This document shows, one piece after another, positions 46,129-58,071 of a DNA stretch of 64,000 bases. The translations under genes were made by a program, and so were the position numbers. A model generated the notes under the pieces. The model was not told the origin of the DNA. It saw nothing but the letters and a program-made list of their open reading frames with translations, and searched no databases. Position 1 is the stretch's first letter, and each line of letters starts with the position of its first letter. The stretch covers positions 17,000,294-17,064,293 of the forward strand of contig OZ007505.1 in assembly GCA_963931865.1 (NCBI GenBank), given 5' to 3'. The stretch is from Axinella damicornis (lineage: Eukaryota; Porifera; Demospongiae; Axinellida; Axinellidae).

Positions 46129-46676
46129 CTAGAAAGTGATGTTTAAATATTGTATATAATGACTGGGACACTAAGTATTAAGCCTTGTATTATCCTTTAT
46201 CTGATGATTTTTGCTTCTGGCGTATAGTGCCCTAGATGAATGCTAATCTGTATACAAGTTTCTGTCATGGTTGTTGTAGCTCGTAAACTTTTTGAGTTCA
46301 GTTATAATATTGAGAGGTTTTGTGGTATTTGATCACCAATCCAGGTCTAGGCTGTGCATGAAGGGCCAGTTCTAGCTAGACACAGCCTGTGCACGTGTAT
46401 GATATGGGAAGAGGCAAAGGCAAATTCCTTACATATACCTTAGGATATCACTTATGCTGTGGGGTTCCACCCGGTTTACCTCAACAGCTGCAGGTGAATA
46501 TCATGAAGTCATCATGCTTGCTAGCAATCATTGTGTGGTGTGCATGTGTGTGTGTGCCACTGTAAACACAACACTGCTATTTCAACATGGTTGGGTTTGT
46601 TATCTCGGTTGCAAATTGAACTGCAACTGTGAAAGTGTTTAATGGCCATGTATGGGCAGAGAGAATTTGCATTTTG

Positions 46677-46677
<1 letters not shown>

Positions 46678-46718
<41 letters not shown>
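46678..46718. repeat. Run of 41 G residues
   Basis: Longest poly-G in the window, 35 bp before the right breakpoint of duplication copy 2. Assembly length is unreliable. Confidence 0.9.
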
Positions 46719-46719
<1 letters not shown>

Positions 46720-46753
46720 ATTACTATAGCTTTGATTGGTTTATGGGGGAAAC

Positions 46754-48187
46754 CGCTTGAGCCGATGGGTTGTTCATTGGGCACAGAGAAGTGGTCTTAA
46801 TCCAATGGATAATAGTCTAACTGGCTTGTACTAGCTTGTTATACTCTAACTGGTCTATATGTACACATGTACATGTATACAGAGAGAGAGCCCCACACCC
46901 TCCAATTGCAACTCGAACCTGTGCTATAAATATAAACCACATGGAACTCAATCCTCCATGCATCCAGGCAAAGGGAGACCATATATAGCTGCTGTAGCAT
47001 CATTCATTGATTTGTACTAGCTATTATGTATACAGAGAGAAGGGACTCACTGCTAAAGTGCTTGCTTACTGGGTAATTTCCCCCATAGCAAAACAGTATC
47101 ATACACTCCATTACCTGAGATTAGTTTTCTGTAAGAAAAGCAAATTTTTAAGAGTATTACTCAAAGACACTCCTTGGGGTACACCAATTCCCCAACTACT
47201 GATTGCTAAGCTCTTCAATTCAATGGCTAATGTGATGAAGCAAAACTGTAATGCTCAAATCCATGATCTATACATGTAGCTAATACAGTGTCTGCCAGCA
47301 AATTTTAAGGCTAAGCAGATAAGTGTCATTACTTACTCTTCCTCCCTATATTATTAGCCTCGTTCCCAGGCCCGCGCACCGCTTTCGGTTGCATGAAAGA
47401 ACCTCCGCTTTTCCGTACTGCAAGCGGCGGGGCCTGGGAACAAGGCTAAGATATTGGGGTGTATATATGATGAACAGCTATGTCTGTAACCTAGCTAATT
47501 CGAGACCCATAAATGCTCTGCTGGTATTGATTGGTAGTAAAGCTGCGACTGAGATAACCTTACTGGGGTTGCAATAACGCATGCATCTGTTTGTGCAGTG
47601 AATGCTTTCATAACGTTAGGCTGTTCTAAGCAGTTACCATGGTTGCCCATGCAGAGGAGCCGGTGGTTATAGGTGTTTGGTGTTAGACACTGATCGGGTA
47701 ATGCAACTGAGAGGAATCAGGTCCAGATCAACTTACAACCAAAACAGACTGGTATTGGTTGGACCATCCCTTGAAGTGTCACGTGCGGCTCTTCAAAGTG
47801 ATGGTAGGTATGTGATATGGGCCTATTCACACCCGCATGGTGGCAGCCGGTGATTCCCTCACAAATGTCTAAGATCTAGAAATATTGTGGTTGTAACACA
47901 ACCTGGGCCAGCTTCCTTTCCTGGTTGTGGTATGCAATTAGTGCCAAAGTAAACTATTAGCCATAGAACAACAACATGTGTTTACATTATACACACCTGT
48001 GTATATCAGTGGAAGCAGTCTTCACCACATGCAGTTAATTTGCAACCTTAGTATGTGCCACTTGACTAGCTGTGAGAACTGTGCAGACAGTCATTGGATA
48101 TAGCTTACCTACCTGCAAAACCTCATGTGAATACGTTGCTCGCTCTATACCTAGATTCTAACTTAAGCAGAGATTCGAATAAGAATT
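46754..48187. other. Unique spacer upstream of the giant receptor-like gene
   Basis: No gene is supported. It holds one palindromic transposon (47355-47448) and the 5' flank of the gene starting at 48188. This sequence is absent from copy 1 of the duplication. Confidence 0.6.
47355..47448. mobile_element. 94-bp palindromic mini-element
   Basis: Starts TAGCCTCGTTCCCAGGCCCGC and ends GGCCTGGGAACAAGGCTA, with GCGCACCGCTTTCGG / GCAAGCGGCGGGG inside. The flanks CTATATTAT and AGATATTGG are only partly alike, so the target duplication is not clean. Confidence 0.7.
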
Positions 48188-51100
48188 ATGTCACTGACCA
48201 GCAAATCAAAGACACAGTACCGTGACTACCTCTTGTACTGCCTTTGCATCATCATTTTGTGTGCTGCTACTGGGGCTGCTGCCACAAGAGAGCTGTACGT
48301 AAGGCCGAGCCATGCAGCAGCATGCCCAAGTTCAACCTGCTACACCCTTGATCATGTACTGCAGAACCCAACTCAATACCTTATCTCAAACTCGACAATC
48401 TTCTTTCTGCAGCTGGCTGATGTCTACGAAATTTCCACTGAAGGACAAGTGGTGGTCACAGATGTGAGCAATCTAGCCTTTGTTGGCAGTGTCAGTCTAG
48501 GTCAGCTGCGTACCAGGATAAGATGCGCAGAGAGCTTTGGGCTGGCCTTTGTGAACGGCACAAATGTTAGCATATCTCACATGAGCATTGAGAAATGCGG
48601 CGTGAACTTTACCAGAGCAGTTTGGCAAGAAGTTGAGAATTACTGGTCTTCGACTGATACGATTTCTGCAGCACTGACATTCATGGAAATGCATTCACTG
48701 AATATTTCTGGAGTTTCTGTCGTAGCTCCAAAAGGGTATGGACTATGGGCAACAAACCTCTGGCATAACAGGATCAACGTTCAGCAACAGTTCGAGTAGT
48801 GGAAACTTCCAGCTGTACTATACTCCTTCAAACTTGAACGGGCAGTTTTTCGTCAGAATTGCCAGTTCTCGGTTTAAGCATGGAATGTGTCGTTCTTCAT
48901 CTGCATATGGATGTGGACTGAGCGTCGTCCTTCTGCAACTAACCTACACTATTGATGTCTGGATTAGTAACGTTACAACATCCAACAACTGGGCATGGAA
49001 CGGTGCCAATAATATTATGTTCCTTTATGGCAAAGATTGTACTGAGAGTTCATTCAGGATTGAGAACACAGTCAGCATGTACGGAGGGGGCAACTGTGGC
49101 ACAGGACTACTTTTCCAATGGGATTCAAGTGCAGATTTATTCATCTGTGCAAAAGAAAGGATGCCACATCAAATTATGTCAACTGAAGGAAGCCTGTTTA
49201 TGACAAACACAGCCATTCAAGGATCAGCTGTTGAGATAAATACACTAATGTCCAATCGAAGTCCAACTGCTGAATACTTCTTTGTGCTCAGAAATTCCAG
49301 CATCATGTTCAATACTATATTCATACCAACTCGAATTTCTGCGATATTTAACTTCACTGGCTATGGAAAGGCTTTATTTCAGAATGTGAAAATTTCCCAC
49401 AATTCTTACAGTACAAGTGCAAACAGAGAAGAAATTGAGTCATTTTATCGATCACCAAAAATTGTTGGTGTCCATAGCTCAGGTAGGAGACCACTTTCAC
49501 TGGACTGTGTGAACTTCAACTTCAGTTACAATGCAAACGCAACCACATTGGAGCTGATAAGAGGAAACGTTTCATTACACTTCCAGGGTACTACAATTTT
49601 TGCAAATAATATTAACACCTTGAAGAGGAGTGTACTTTATGTTTTCCATGCTACTTTACACTTCAATGGTACAACAAGGTTTATTGGAAATGGAAACAGC
49701 GGAGGAATTTATTCTGTTGTCAGTACCTTAATCTTCGAAGGCAACACACTGTTTAGAGGTAACAAAAATGTTCAATCTGGCGGAGCAATTAGTGCAGGAA
49801 TTTTTTCTATCATCTTATTCATTGGCAACACATCTTTCGAGGAGAACGAAGCAGAGCTTGGTGGAGCAATTGCTATTATTGATGGTGAAATACATGTTAG
49901 TATTCAAGGAAACACGGTTTTCCAGAATAACCAAGCCAAGTATGGAGGCGCAATGTCAATAGTGCCAAAAAGTGACATCCAATTATTACCACCGGCTCAA
50001 ATTGACTTCCTTCACAATACAGCTTCAGCTTATGGTGGTGGCATTTATGCAGTTGTAGGCGATACTTCCGGAGTACCACCATGTTTCATACAGTTGAGGC
50101 AAGTAAACCTCAAAAAGGATTTCATTCAGATGGTTTTCAACTACAACAAAGCAGGAGTGGCTGGCAGTGCATTGTTCGGAGGATGCTTGGATCAATGTGT
50201 ATCTATTTCAATTGGTCTCGGTATTACAGGCAGTAAGTTGAGTGAACACCATTTCCATTATAAGGCCAATGACTCCGATTTATCTGTGGTATCCTCAGAT
50301 CCTTATCGTGTTTGCATCTGTGAAGACAAGCGGCCACAGTGCCAAATTCTGGACTATAACAGCACTGTATATCCTGGGGAGATGTTCACATTGCCACTAA
50401 TTACTGTAGGTCAGATGTTTGGAGCAATACCAGCAACAGTACTTGCTAAACTTATGTCCGAGAGTGGCATTGAAGACTTGCATTCGCTCCGTGAATTCCA
50501 AGCAGCGCAGTACATTTCACAGCCCACATGTACTGCCCTAAACTACTCCATACTTTCAGATAGACAGATGGAAGTGCTTGTGCTGGGGGTTGAAGAAAAT
50601 CAGAACACTCAGGTTGTGAAAATGCGTCGGACAACCGATCTGTACAAGTACTGGCATCACTCTGTAAATGTCCACATTACTCTTCTTCCTTGTCCACCAG
50701 CATTTACTCTATCCACATATCCCTTTGAATGCATCTGCACTCCCTCTTTGAGGAGAGCTGGAATAGTTTGTGATATCGATACCAAATCCATTCGCAAACC
50801 AAATAACTACTGGATTCATGCAGCTGCTAATAATGGCACAAATGACGCAGTTGTCCATCACCACTGTCCATATGACTTCTGCATACCAGGCCCAATAGAT
50901 CTAAACTTGGAATACCCAGATGAGCAATGTGAATACAACCGCTCGGGAGTGTTGTGTGGAGACTGTCAGAACCACCTCAGCCATGCTCTAGGCACATCAC
51001 GATGTCTGCATTGCTCAAACCTGTACCTTCTGCTTGTTGTTCCCTTTGCACTGGCTGGGATTGCACTAGTGTCTGTCCTAATCTTGTTCAACCTCACTGT

Positions 51101-51674
51101 CTCAATCGGTACACTCAACGGGCTGATATTCTATGCAAACATAGTAAGGGCAAACCAGGAGATTTTATTCCCAGCTACTGCAAATAGCCCATACAAACAC
51201 ATTCTGACTACATTCATTGCTTGGTGGAACCTCGATCTTGGCATTCAGACATGCTTTTGGGATGGATTGGATGCCTATGGCAAAGTTTGGCTACAGTTAG
51301 TATTCCCTGTTTATATCTGGGCAATCATTGCAACAGTTATCTTCCTAAGTGACCGTTACACCATAGCGGCCCGGTTGAGTGGAAGAAATGCGGTACCGGT
51401 TCTAGCAACACTCTTCCTCCTCTCTTATGCCAAGCTTCTTCGATTTGTTGTTACTGTACTTGCGTACACCACCTTGGAATATCCGGATGGGACTACACTG
51501 ACTGTGTGGTTGTACGATGGCAATGTTGGGTATTTGAAAGGCAAGCACATCCCCTTATTCCTAACGGTTCTGGTCGTTCTTCTTTTTCTTTCTATTCCAT
51601 ACACTTTGGTACTTCTATTCGCCCGGTGCTTGCAGCGAAAGTCAAGTGCTAGAGTTCTGTTCTGGGTTAGATAA
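48188..51674 (+). CDS. Giant Pmp-like beta-helix, multi-span membrane protein with one apparent frameshift
   Basis: Two frames overlap: 48188-48799 and one running on to 51674. Homology-like continuity (APKGYGLWATNL then GITGSTFSNSSSSGN) indicates a single-base slip at about 48760-48775 rather than two genes; no intron fits. Read through, the protein is about 1,160 aa. Residues about 12-35 are a signal/anchor. The ectodomain has parallel beta-helix repeats with GGAI and FxxN motifs (SGGAISAG, LGGAIAI, VFQNNQAKYGGAMSI) like chlamydial Pmp passengers. Next comes a Cys-rich knob (GVLCGDCQNHLSHALGTSRC, then HC), followed by about 300 residues with five or six membrane spans. Proteins of this plan are, to my knowledge, expanded in sponges and functionally uncharacterised; a cell-surface receptor or recognition role is inference. 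A sequencing error could explain the frameshift. Confidence 0.8.
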
Positions 51675-51759
51675 TACCATAATACCACATAATCAATGTT
51701 ACGAAATAAGCGCTACTGAATGAATATAAACAACCACATGCAGCTTTCTCACAACTGTC

Positions 51760-52250
51760 TTCACGTAGATTCCTGCTCCATATGCATGATTTGATAGACC
51801 GAAAAATCAAGGCAACCATGCAAAGAAACAGCACTACTAACGAGAGACTAGTGTACCAGCTGATACGTGTCCTGAGTCATTCTTGTCTTGACAAGGAGTC
51901 AGGTTGGTAAAATGCATCATGTACAGAGACGCACCAAGCAGAGGCAGATCTTGGATAAAGGTGAACAGGACAGCAAAGAACTCTACACAGCAAACACAGG
52001 CGAATCGGTCTTCCTTCACATCGGCTGCAACAGCAAATCAGTGAGCAACAAAAAAGGATCAGAACAATGATCGTTCCGCAGGCTATGCATGGAGAGCCAC
52101 ATGTACAGTGATTCTATGTCGGTAGCTATGGTGGTGAGATTCAAGTGCCTTCTTGTTCATCAGATATACCACAAGGTCCGAAACCCATGCAGTCGAGGAT
52201 AATATCAAGATGAAGTTAAGCATGCCTACACACCAACCACAGGGTCCCAT
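51760..52250 (-). pseudogene. Decayed relative of the five-span membrane protein
   Basis: On the - strand from 52250: GMLNFILILSSTAWVSDLVVY resembles span 1. After a frame change, ACGTIIVLILFCCSLICCCS resembles span 2 with its Cys cluster. After another, FFAVLFTFIQDLPLLGASLY with MMHF resembles span 3 (FNFILTLVDVSLLGLSLYIMYG). Stops and at least two frame changes break it. It lies 86 bp after the giant receptor gene, tail to tail. Confidence 0.72.
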
Positions 52251-52996
52251 GTTTCAGTTCAGGCGGATTTTGAAGGTAGGGGCAATCACTGATCACGTCA
52301 CATAGCTAGCTAACTTGCAGCACCAGTCAAGGGTGTTTGCAATGCAGACAAACTGTATAGCCTCCTGTTTCTTGCACCCTCCTTGTGAGACCATTCATCA
52401 ACTGGAGTACCAGGTAGCAACAAAACTGGTGAACCAAATTCTACCAACGGGTCTATACAGGAGTGCGGTTGCCCATCGCCGCAAGAGTACGAGCTTGCTG
52501 TAACTCAAGAACAAGCCCCTATTGTGTAACACTTAGTTGCTGTGGAGTGATAACTTATTTCCCCTAAGAAGCCAGGAGAGAAGACCATCCAAGAGTTGGT
52601 CACAGCTATGACGGAGCACCATAGCCCCGCACCCTCAGAAATTGTACAGCGGTATAAATTCCACAGCCGTTTCTGAAAGCCGGGCGAGAGCATAGCCACA
52701 TAAATGCTGTCCATCATTACTACACATGCTTTGTGTGTCTCCACCAGTTAACCCCGGGCCCGGTCAACTTTCATGCTGGCATTGTGCTCGATGCCTACTG
52801 GATCTCAAGTCCTACTAAAAGCTAAAAGCAACCAGCCATAATTTCATTAGTTGTCTATTGAAACTTGGCATGAATTCACAAATTACATTCAGCAAAATTG
52901 TGTACTGCCATGTGAGTCCAGTACTTTCATGAAGCTATGGCTCCAAGCCTCGGTATGTGCTGTGTGCCTGAGCTGTTTTGTTACCAGGTTCCCAAT

Positions 52997-53594
52997 AATT
53001 AGTCATCTGCCTTCAGATCATCAAATCTGACGAATGTGAGTCATCTAGCTACCCATTGCACATGGCCTAGGCTAAGATTGGAGCAATTGGATGGTCAGAA
53101 TACATAGGTAGATTTTGGTTGTCCACATAGCTAATGTGTTCTGTTGTCATCCTAGAAATAATAAGGGCATAAGTAAACAATCAGGGAATAGCAGCTGAAG
53201 TGGACACAATCGGGGAGCATCAACTGAAATGGATGCAATCGGGGAGCAGCAATTGAACTGGACGCAAGCTAAACAGATGCTATTGGGGAGCAGCGGGAGT
53301 AGCAGCTGGTGAATCGGGGAGCAGCAGCTCTGTACAGAGAACTGTCCGGCACACACCAGATTGCTCACGTAGGCAAATGAGGCCTAGGAGGCAGTAGCTG
53401 AGTGAGCGATGTATGTATGCTATTACCTGACAATTTATAATATTATTTTATAGCAACCACATTATTAATATTTGGGATGCACGGCCAAGAATGTTACTAA
53501 TTGTTTGCAATTCTTTTCTTGATCAGGTACCAGTGTGAAAATACATCCTTAAGACCCGGTACAGCACAACATTTACTTCTGGTCAATCATCAAC
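52997..53594 (+). repeat. Duplicated 5' flank of the STELLO gene
   Basis: From ATTAGTCATCTGCCTTCAGA to the ATG at 53595 this copies 26987-27616, including the ~28-bp tandem repeats (53190-53335, fewer units here). The whole promoter region was therefore copied with the gene. Confidence 0.85.
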
Positions 53595-54250
53595 ATGCAA
53601 ACAATAACAAGACAGCAGTTTCTGTTCGGCCTTGTTACGCTTATTGTGGTGCAGGTGATTCTTGAAAGCCGTTGGACATATACATGCAACACAAATACAT
53701 TCATTAGTAATGGTCATGGAGTTGATGTTAGTCACACCACCAATCTTGATCAAATTCCTGACAACAAACCTCTCCCATCTTCACTTGAACAACAAAGAAG
53801 AGAGCCAGGTGTTGTTGAAACCACACTCATGAAAGTTCATCTATAGGATACACTTTTAATGACAACTCCCATCTTCACTTGACCAACAACAAACAAGAGA
53901 ACCAGGTGTTGTTAGAAACCACAGTCATGACAGTGGATACACTTTTAATGGTGAAGCTGTACGTACATTCCCAGTTTACCTCTTTGTTACACCAAAGATC
54001 CGCAAGAAGGCCAGACCGGACCCATGGTGTGAGCAGTGGGGTGTGGTAGCAAGTTACTAGCAACCATCTCTGAACCTTTGGAAGCAATACGTCGTTGGGT
54101 AAGGCTGGATGACTGGTGTTTGGTGATTGTTGGTGATGGCAAAAAGTACGAAACTGGATGGACAAAAGGGGAAGGCAATGATGTGGTTGTTGTCCTAAGC
54201 CCAGACGACCAGAAAGCTTTGAACTTTGCTTTTTTCAATGCTGTTTCCAA
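53595..54250 (+). pseudogene. STELLO glycosyltransferase pseudogene, 5' part
   Basis: Begins with the same start and anchor as the intact gene (MQTITRQQFLFGLVTLIVVQ) but hits a stop near 53846 and has several indels: loss in the Ser/Asn stem, a deletion after FPV near 53972, and an inserted AGTTACT near 54052. The remaining frame runs from ATISEPLEAIRRW to NFAFFNAVSN, where it is cut at the same base as 23098-23411 and joined to the same LINE fragment. Confidence 0.87.
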
Positions 54251-54440
54251 TACTTGTTCAAGTGGTGCCTCATTAAGTAGGAGCTGTGGAGGATGACTGA
54301 GATTCCGCTTTCTTGAGAGCAGCATGGTCTTACATTTGGCTGGGTTAAGTGATAAATTATTGTGATCTAGCTACCCATGAACTGATTTTATCAATGTCCA
54401 TTTGCAACTGCTGGTAATCCTCACTGCACTTGATTTGTTT
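54251..54440 (-). pseudogene. Reverse-transcriptase fragment of the same LINE element
   Basis: Same peptide as 23412-23600 on the - strand (NLSHPPQLLLNEAPLEQV), with a 4-bp insertion near 54368 that breaks the frame. The shared junction with STELLO shows that both copies descend from one rearranged ancestor. Confidence 0.75.
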
Positions 54441-55123
54441 GTACTTTTATTCGTAACATTTGACCCCACCTCTTCAGCTTGACGTTGTTGTAATAATATT
54501 TTATATGAATGAATTTTATTTTTAGGTCTCGTCACATGACGGCAGGCAATAAACTTTGACCTATGGGACCACACAACAGAGTACAAACTGAGTGGTGGCT
54601 ACATTGTGATAAAAACACATAATGCAGATGAGATTGTTAACTTGTTAAAGTACGGTTATAATGGGATTTGGGGTAGGAAGGGGGTTAGAGGTGGGGGGGG
54701 GGGGGGGGGGTTGTCTTTTTTTTATATAAGGTAAGTGGTCACTCCCACACTTTGGATATGGCCATACACGAACACAGTATACGCAATATAGCACCTTGTT
54801 CGATGGCAGAGATGTCACGTTGGGGCGCCCTCTGCCAATTATGAAGATTTTTGCAGTCGCAGTACACTGATACTCAGTAGAGCATTTACAGATCGAGCGC
54901 CCTGGTGTAGTCCACTGCTATAAGTAATAATGACCGAGTATACATTTTATATGCGTTCAAGAATGCTAGGATCTAGGAATGATAACTAACCACGTGATTT
55001 TGTCAAGACATAACTTGACAAAAACTATACATTTGTCATGACTCGGTTATAAGAGGCATAGTAGTCACCCTATAACTCATTTAGCTACCTACACGAACTA
55101 CAATTGCAGTTCTTTTCTGTTGG

Positions 55124-55343
55124 TAGTCTGGTTCCCAGACCCACCGAGAGGAAGGGTCTGGGCAAATGACTTGCACTTCCGCGTAGCCGAGCACTGCATT
55201 CCGGCGAAAGTGTTGATTCGATTAGGGAAAACCGCACGTACGTTATCTAGTACGTGTGACTGATGAATAGCGTTATAATATGCGCGCGCGCACCTGTACA
55301 TAATGTTATTCATCAGTCGCGGGTCCCGCATCTGCGGCTTCGC
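55124..55343. mobile_element. Left half of the palindromic transposon seen at 24252-24569
   Basis: TAGTCTGGTTCCCAGACCC with its left flank TTCTGTTGG is preserved, and sequence follows the intact copy as far as CATCTGCGGCTTC, where it switches to the long-inverted-repeat element starting at about 55345. The right half and second target duplication are missing. Confidence 0.8.
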
Positions 55344-55801
55344 ACCAGAGCTAGAGGAGGGAGTGCAAGCTTACGGAGGTTCGTATTCGTCCGTTACCTC
55401 TTCCGGTAGTATTCGTTATGAATTCGGAGTTATGCGATTTCCGTGTAACGAAACAGACGGCTTCGAGAAGCAGATTTTGGCACCTACTGTTCCAAGATGT
55501 GTTCATGCGAGCGACCTATCCTTTGAGATATGTGTATCTCAGGTGGTCAAGAGTCTATTTAGCTATCAAGACAGTTGAGACTGCTCCCGTCTTTGTGTGA
55601 GAACGCTGTAAAGTCGGGTCTAGCTTGAAGCGTCTCAAGATGGTCAGATTCAAGCGCCTGTAGTGCAAGAACGCAGGGTGCTATGATGGGCCACCTTGGG
55701 CCTCTACAAGTCATTAAAATTCATTCAATATGATGATCGGACCTGCGCCTGATGAAAGCCCCATCTCTGTACTTTCAGAACATAGCCACATCATTGGGTG
55801 A

Positions 55802-56530
55802 CAACCCCATCAGATTTGGAGCTATGAGCCCCTGAAGTCAACCATGTTTCATGAATTTGGTTTGCGTGGGTGAGTTTATGCTGCCATATCTCGAGAACGC
55901 TACATGCTATGGACACGAGACTTGCACCATTGGATACACCAAAGACTGAGGTTTGTAAATACATGTGGAAATATTGTGACAACCCCATCAGGTTTGGAGC
56001 AATGAGCCCCTGAACTCAACCAATTTGTGTGAATATGGTTTATGTGGGTGACTTTGTGTGGCCGTATCTCAAGAACGCTACATGCTATGGACATGGGACT
56101 TGCACTATTGGATACACCAAAGACTGAGGTTTGTAAATTCATGTATTGTGACAACCCCATTAAATTTGGAGCTATGAGCCCCCGAACTCAACCAATATGT
56201 GTGAATTTGGTTTATGTGGGTGACTTCGTGTTGTCATATCTCCTGAATCCTACAACCTATGGACATGAGACTTGCACCATTGGATACAACAAAGACTGAG
56301 GTTTGTAAATACATGTGGAAGTATTGTGACAACCCCATCAGATTTGGAGCAATGAGCCCCTCGACTCAACCAATATGCGTGAATTTGGTTTACATGGGTG
56401 AATTCGTACTGTCATATCTCTTGAACCCTACAACCTATGGACATGAGACTTGCACCACTGGATACAACAAAGATGGAGGTTTATAAGGATGTGTGGATTG
56501 TGACAACCCCATCAGCTTTGAAGCTATGCG
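55802..56530. repeat. Subterminal tandem repeat, ~175-bp units
   Basis: Units begin CAACCCCATCAGATTTGGAG at 55802, 55980, 56152, 56330 and (partial) 56504, spacing 172-178 bp. Each contains GGACATGAGACTTGCACCAT. An inverted single unit lies near 58540-58710 on the other side of the element. Confidence 0.85.
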
Positions 56531-57797
56531 TGGCTGCTATCAGCACTTTCATGGATTATAGTTCACACTGGAGATGTTGTGCAGCTATATATTCATCTAT
56601 GTCTCCTGAAGACTTCAAACTATGACAATTCGAGATTACCCCATGGACCATGGAATTTGTGCCTGTGAAAGTGATCATTGTTTGGTTGTATCCATGCAGC
56701 CTATGCACTATATCTAAATGTAATCAAGTTTTGCTTAGCGCATCATGGACTAGTACTTCTGCGTTATTATCAGGAGCGTATGAGCCGCCGAAGCCTTTGG
56801 TGGCTCATGCGCTCCTAGGCCTGGTATTATTATAATTATATCCTATTCACATCCATTTTCCATTCATGTAGCACTGAATTGCTATTGCTGTCTTGTCAAT
56901 GGGACTAGCCATTAACCTGACTGAAATTAAACTCCCAACAACAACTCCTTTCTAGCCTTACTCAAAATGTTTTGGTAGTCACCACATTTGGTAGTACCTA
57001 TCACAGAGTCGGTAGACTCTGTATGTAGGGATACGACGTACACGCAATATATGCTAATACAAAAAAATCTCACCAAATCTCAGAAACGGCACACTTATAA
57101 GCCTTTATAACCACATACCGTTCATCTTCGAGTGTTTTCATGACCAACAAGACTCCTCGCGTCGCGAAAAACTGTCGCGAAAGTACCACACCAGGTACTC
57201 GCAAAACGGGCAAATTGTTTTTCTTTCTTCTTTCTTTCTTCAGACGGGCTAGCTCAACGTCGACTCAATCTCTCATGATGGTTTTCGCACGAAACAGCAG
57301 CATTTCACACCGAGTAGTGCACCTGGCCATCGCTTTTTCGTAACCTCCAAGTTTTCATCAGGCGGCTGCAGCTGCCCACTCAATAACTATGGCTTCTTTA
57401 GTCACGCCATTTTCTCGTTTGTACGCATGCGCGATCACTTAGCAACGAACGTATTTATTACTCAAGATCGCTGAATTAGAAGAACTGCGTATAATTTATG
57501 TACGTTACTACCTACTGTGTTCTGTGAGAGGGCTGAATGCCTATCTAAAGACTCAACAATATATAAATCTTGCTACTTCTGGTATAGCTAATAATATTAT
57601 GGTCTTCAGAGTTCAGACAGGGATTACTGCCTTAGTATCCATCCAGAAAAGGGTTGACTTGGGTCCGAAATTCTTCAGCCAATGTGAATACCGGAGTCCA
57701 TATACATGTACCAAAGCAAGGGCTCCTACTACCTGTGAGGACTTCTGCTCTGTGATGGCAAATTGCATGCGCTGCTGCTAAAAAAAAGGACATAAAC

Positions 57798-58071
57798 AAG
57801 TAATAAAAAAACATTTGAAAATGTAACAGGATGTAGGGATACCAGAACGGCAAAAAGTAAGGAAACAAGGTAGGGATGATCGCACAAAACAGTGAAGTAT
57901 ACAATCCCCCTACATTTCTTTTTTCATTATACACGTATATGGAAAAAGATCTATGTAGGGGGGGTTGTATACTTCACTGTTTTGTGCGATCATCCCTACC
58001 TTGTTTCCTTACTTTTTGCCGTTCTGGTATCCCTACATCCTGTTACATTTTCAAATGTTTTTTTATTACTT
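57798..58071. mobile_element. Near-perfect 274-bp hairpin (foldback)
   Basis: Arms of about 118 bp (57798-57916 and 57953-58071) are essentially perfect reverse complements, from AAGTAATAAAAAAACAT outward to ACAATCCCCCTACAT near the centre, with a 36-bp loop. Perfect arms mean recent origin or ongoing correction. Confidence 0.85.

Larger units (their letters stand above)
31377..46753. repeat. Segmental duplication, copy 2 (partner 6961-23097)
   Basis: Begins at AGAAAGTGATCCTAGC inside nibrin coding sequence and ends at GGGGAAAC. The coordinate offset from copy 1 is about 24,416-24,428 until 13.97 kb, then drops to about 23,697 because the 720-bp transposon is missing here. Gene order and orientation are unchanged: nibrin 3' half, five-span protein, gulonolactone oxidase. 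Confidence 0.95.

Noticed and set aside
57140..57781. Two short + strand frames inside the long-inverted-repeat element
   Set aside because: Each is under 90 codons, with no domain, splice context or second copy to support it.
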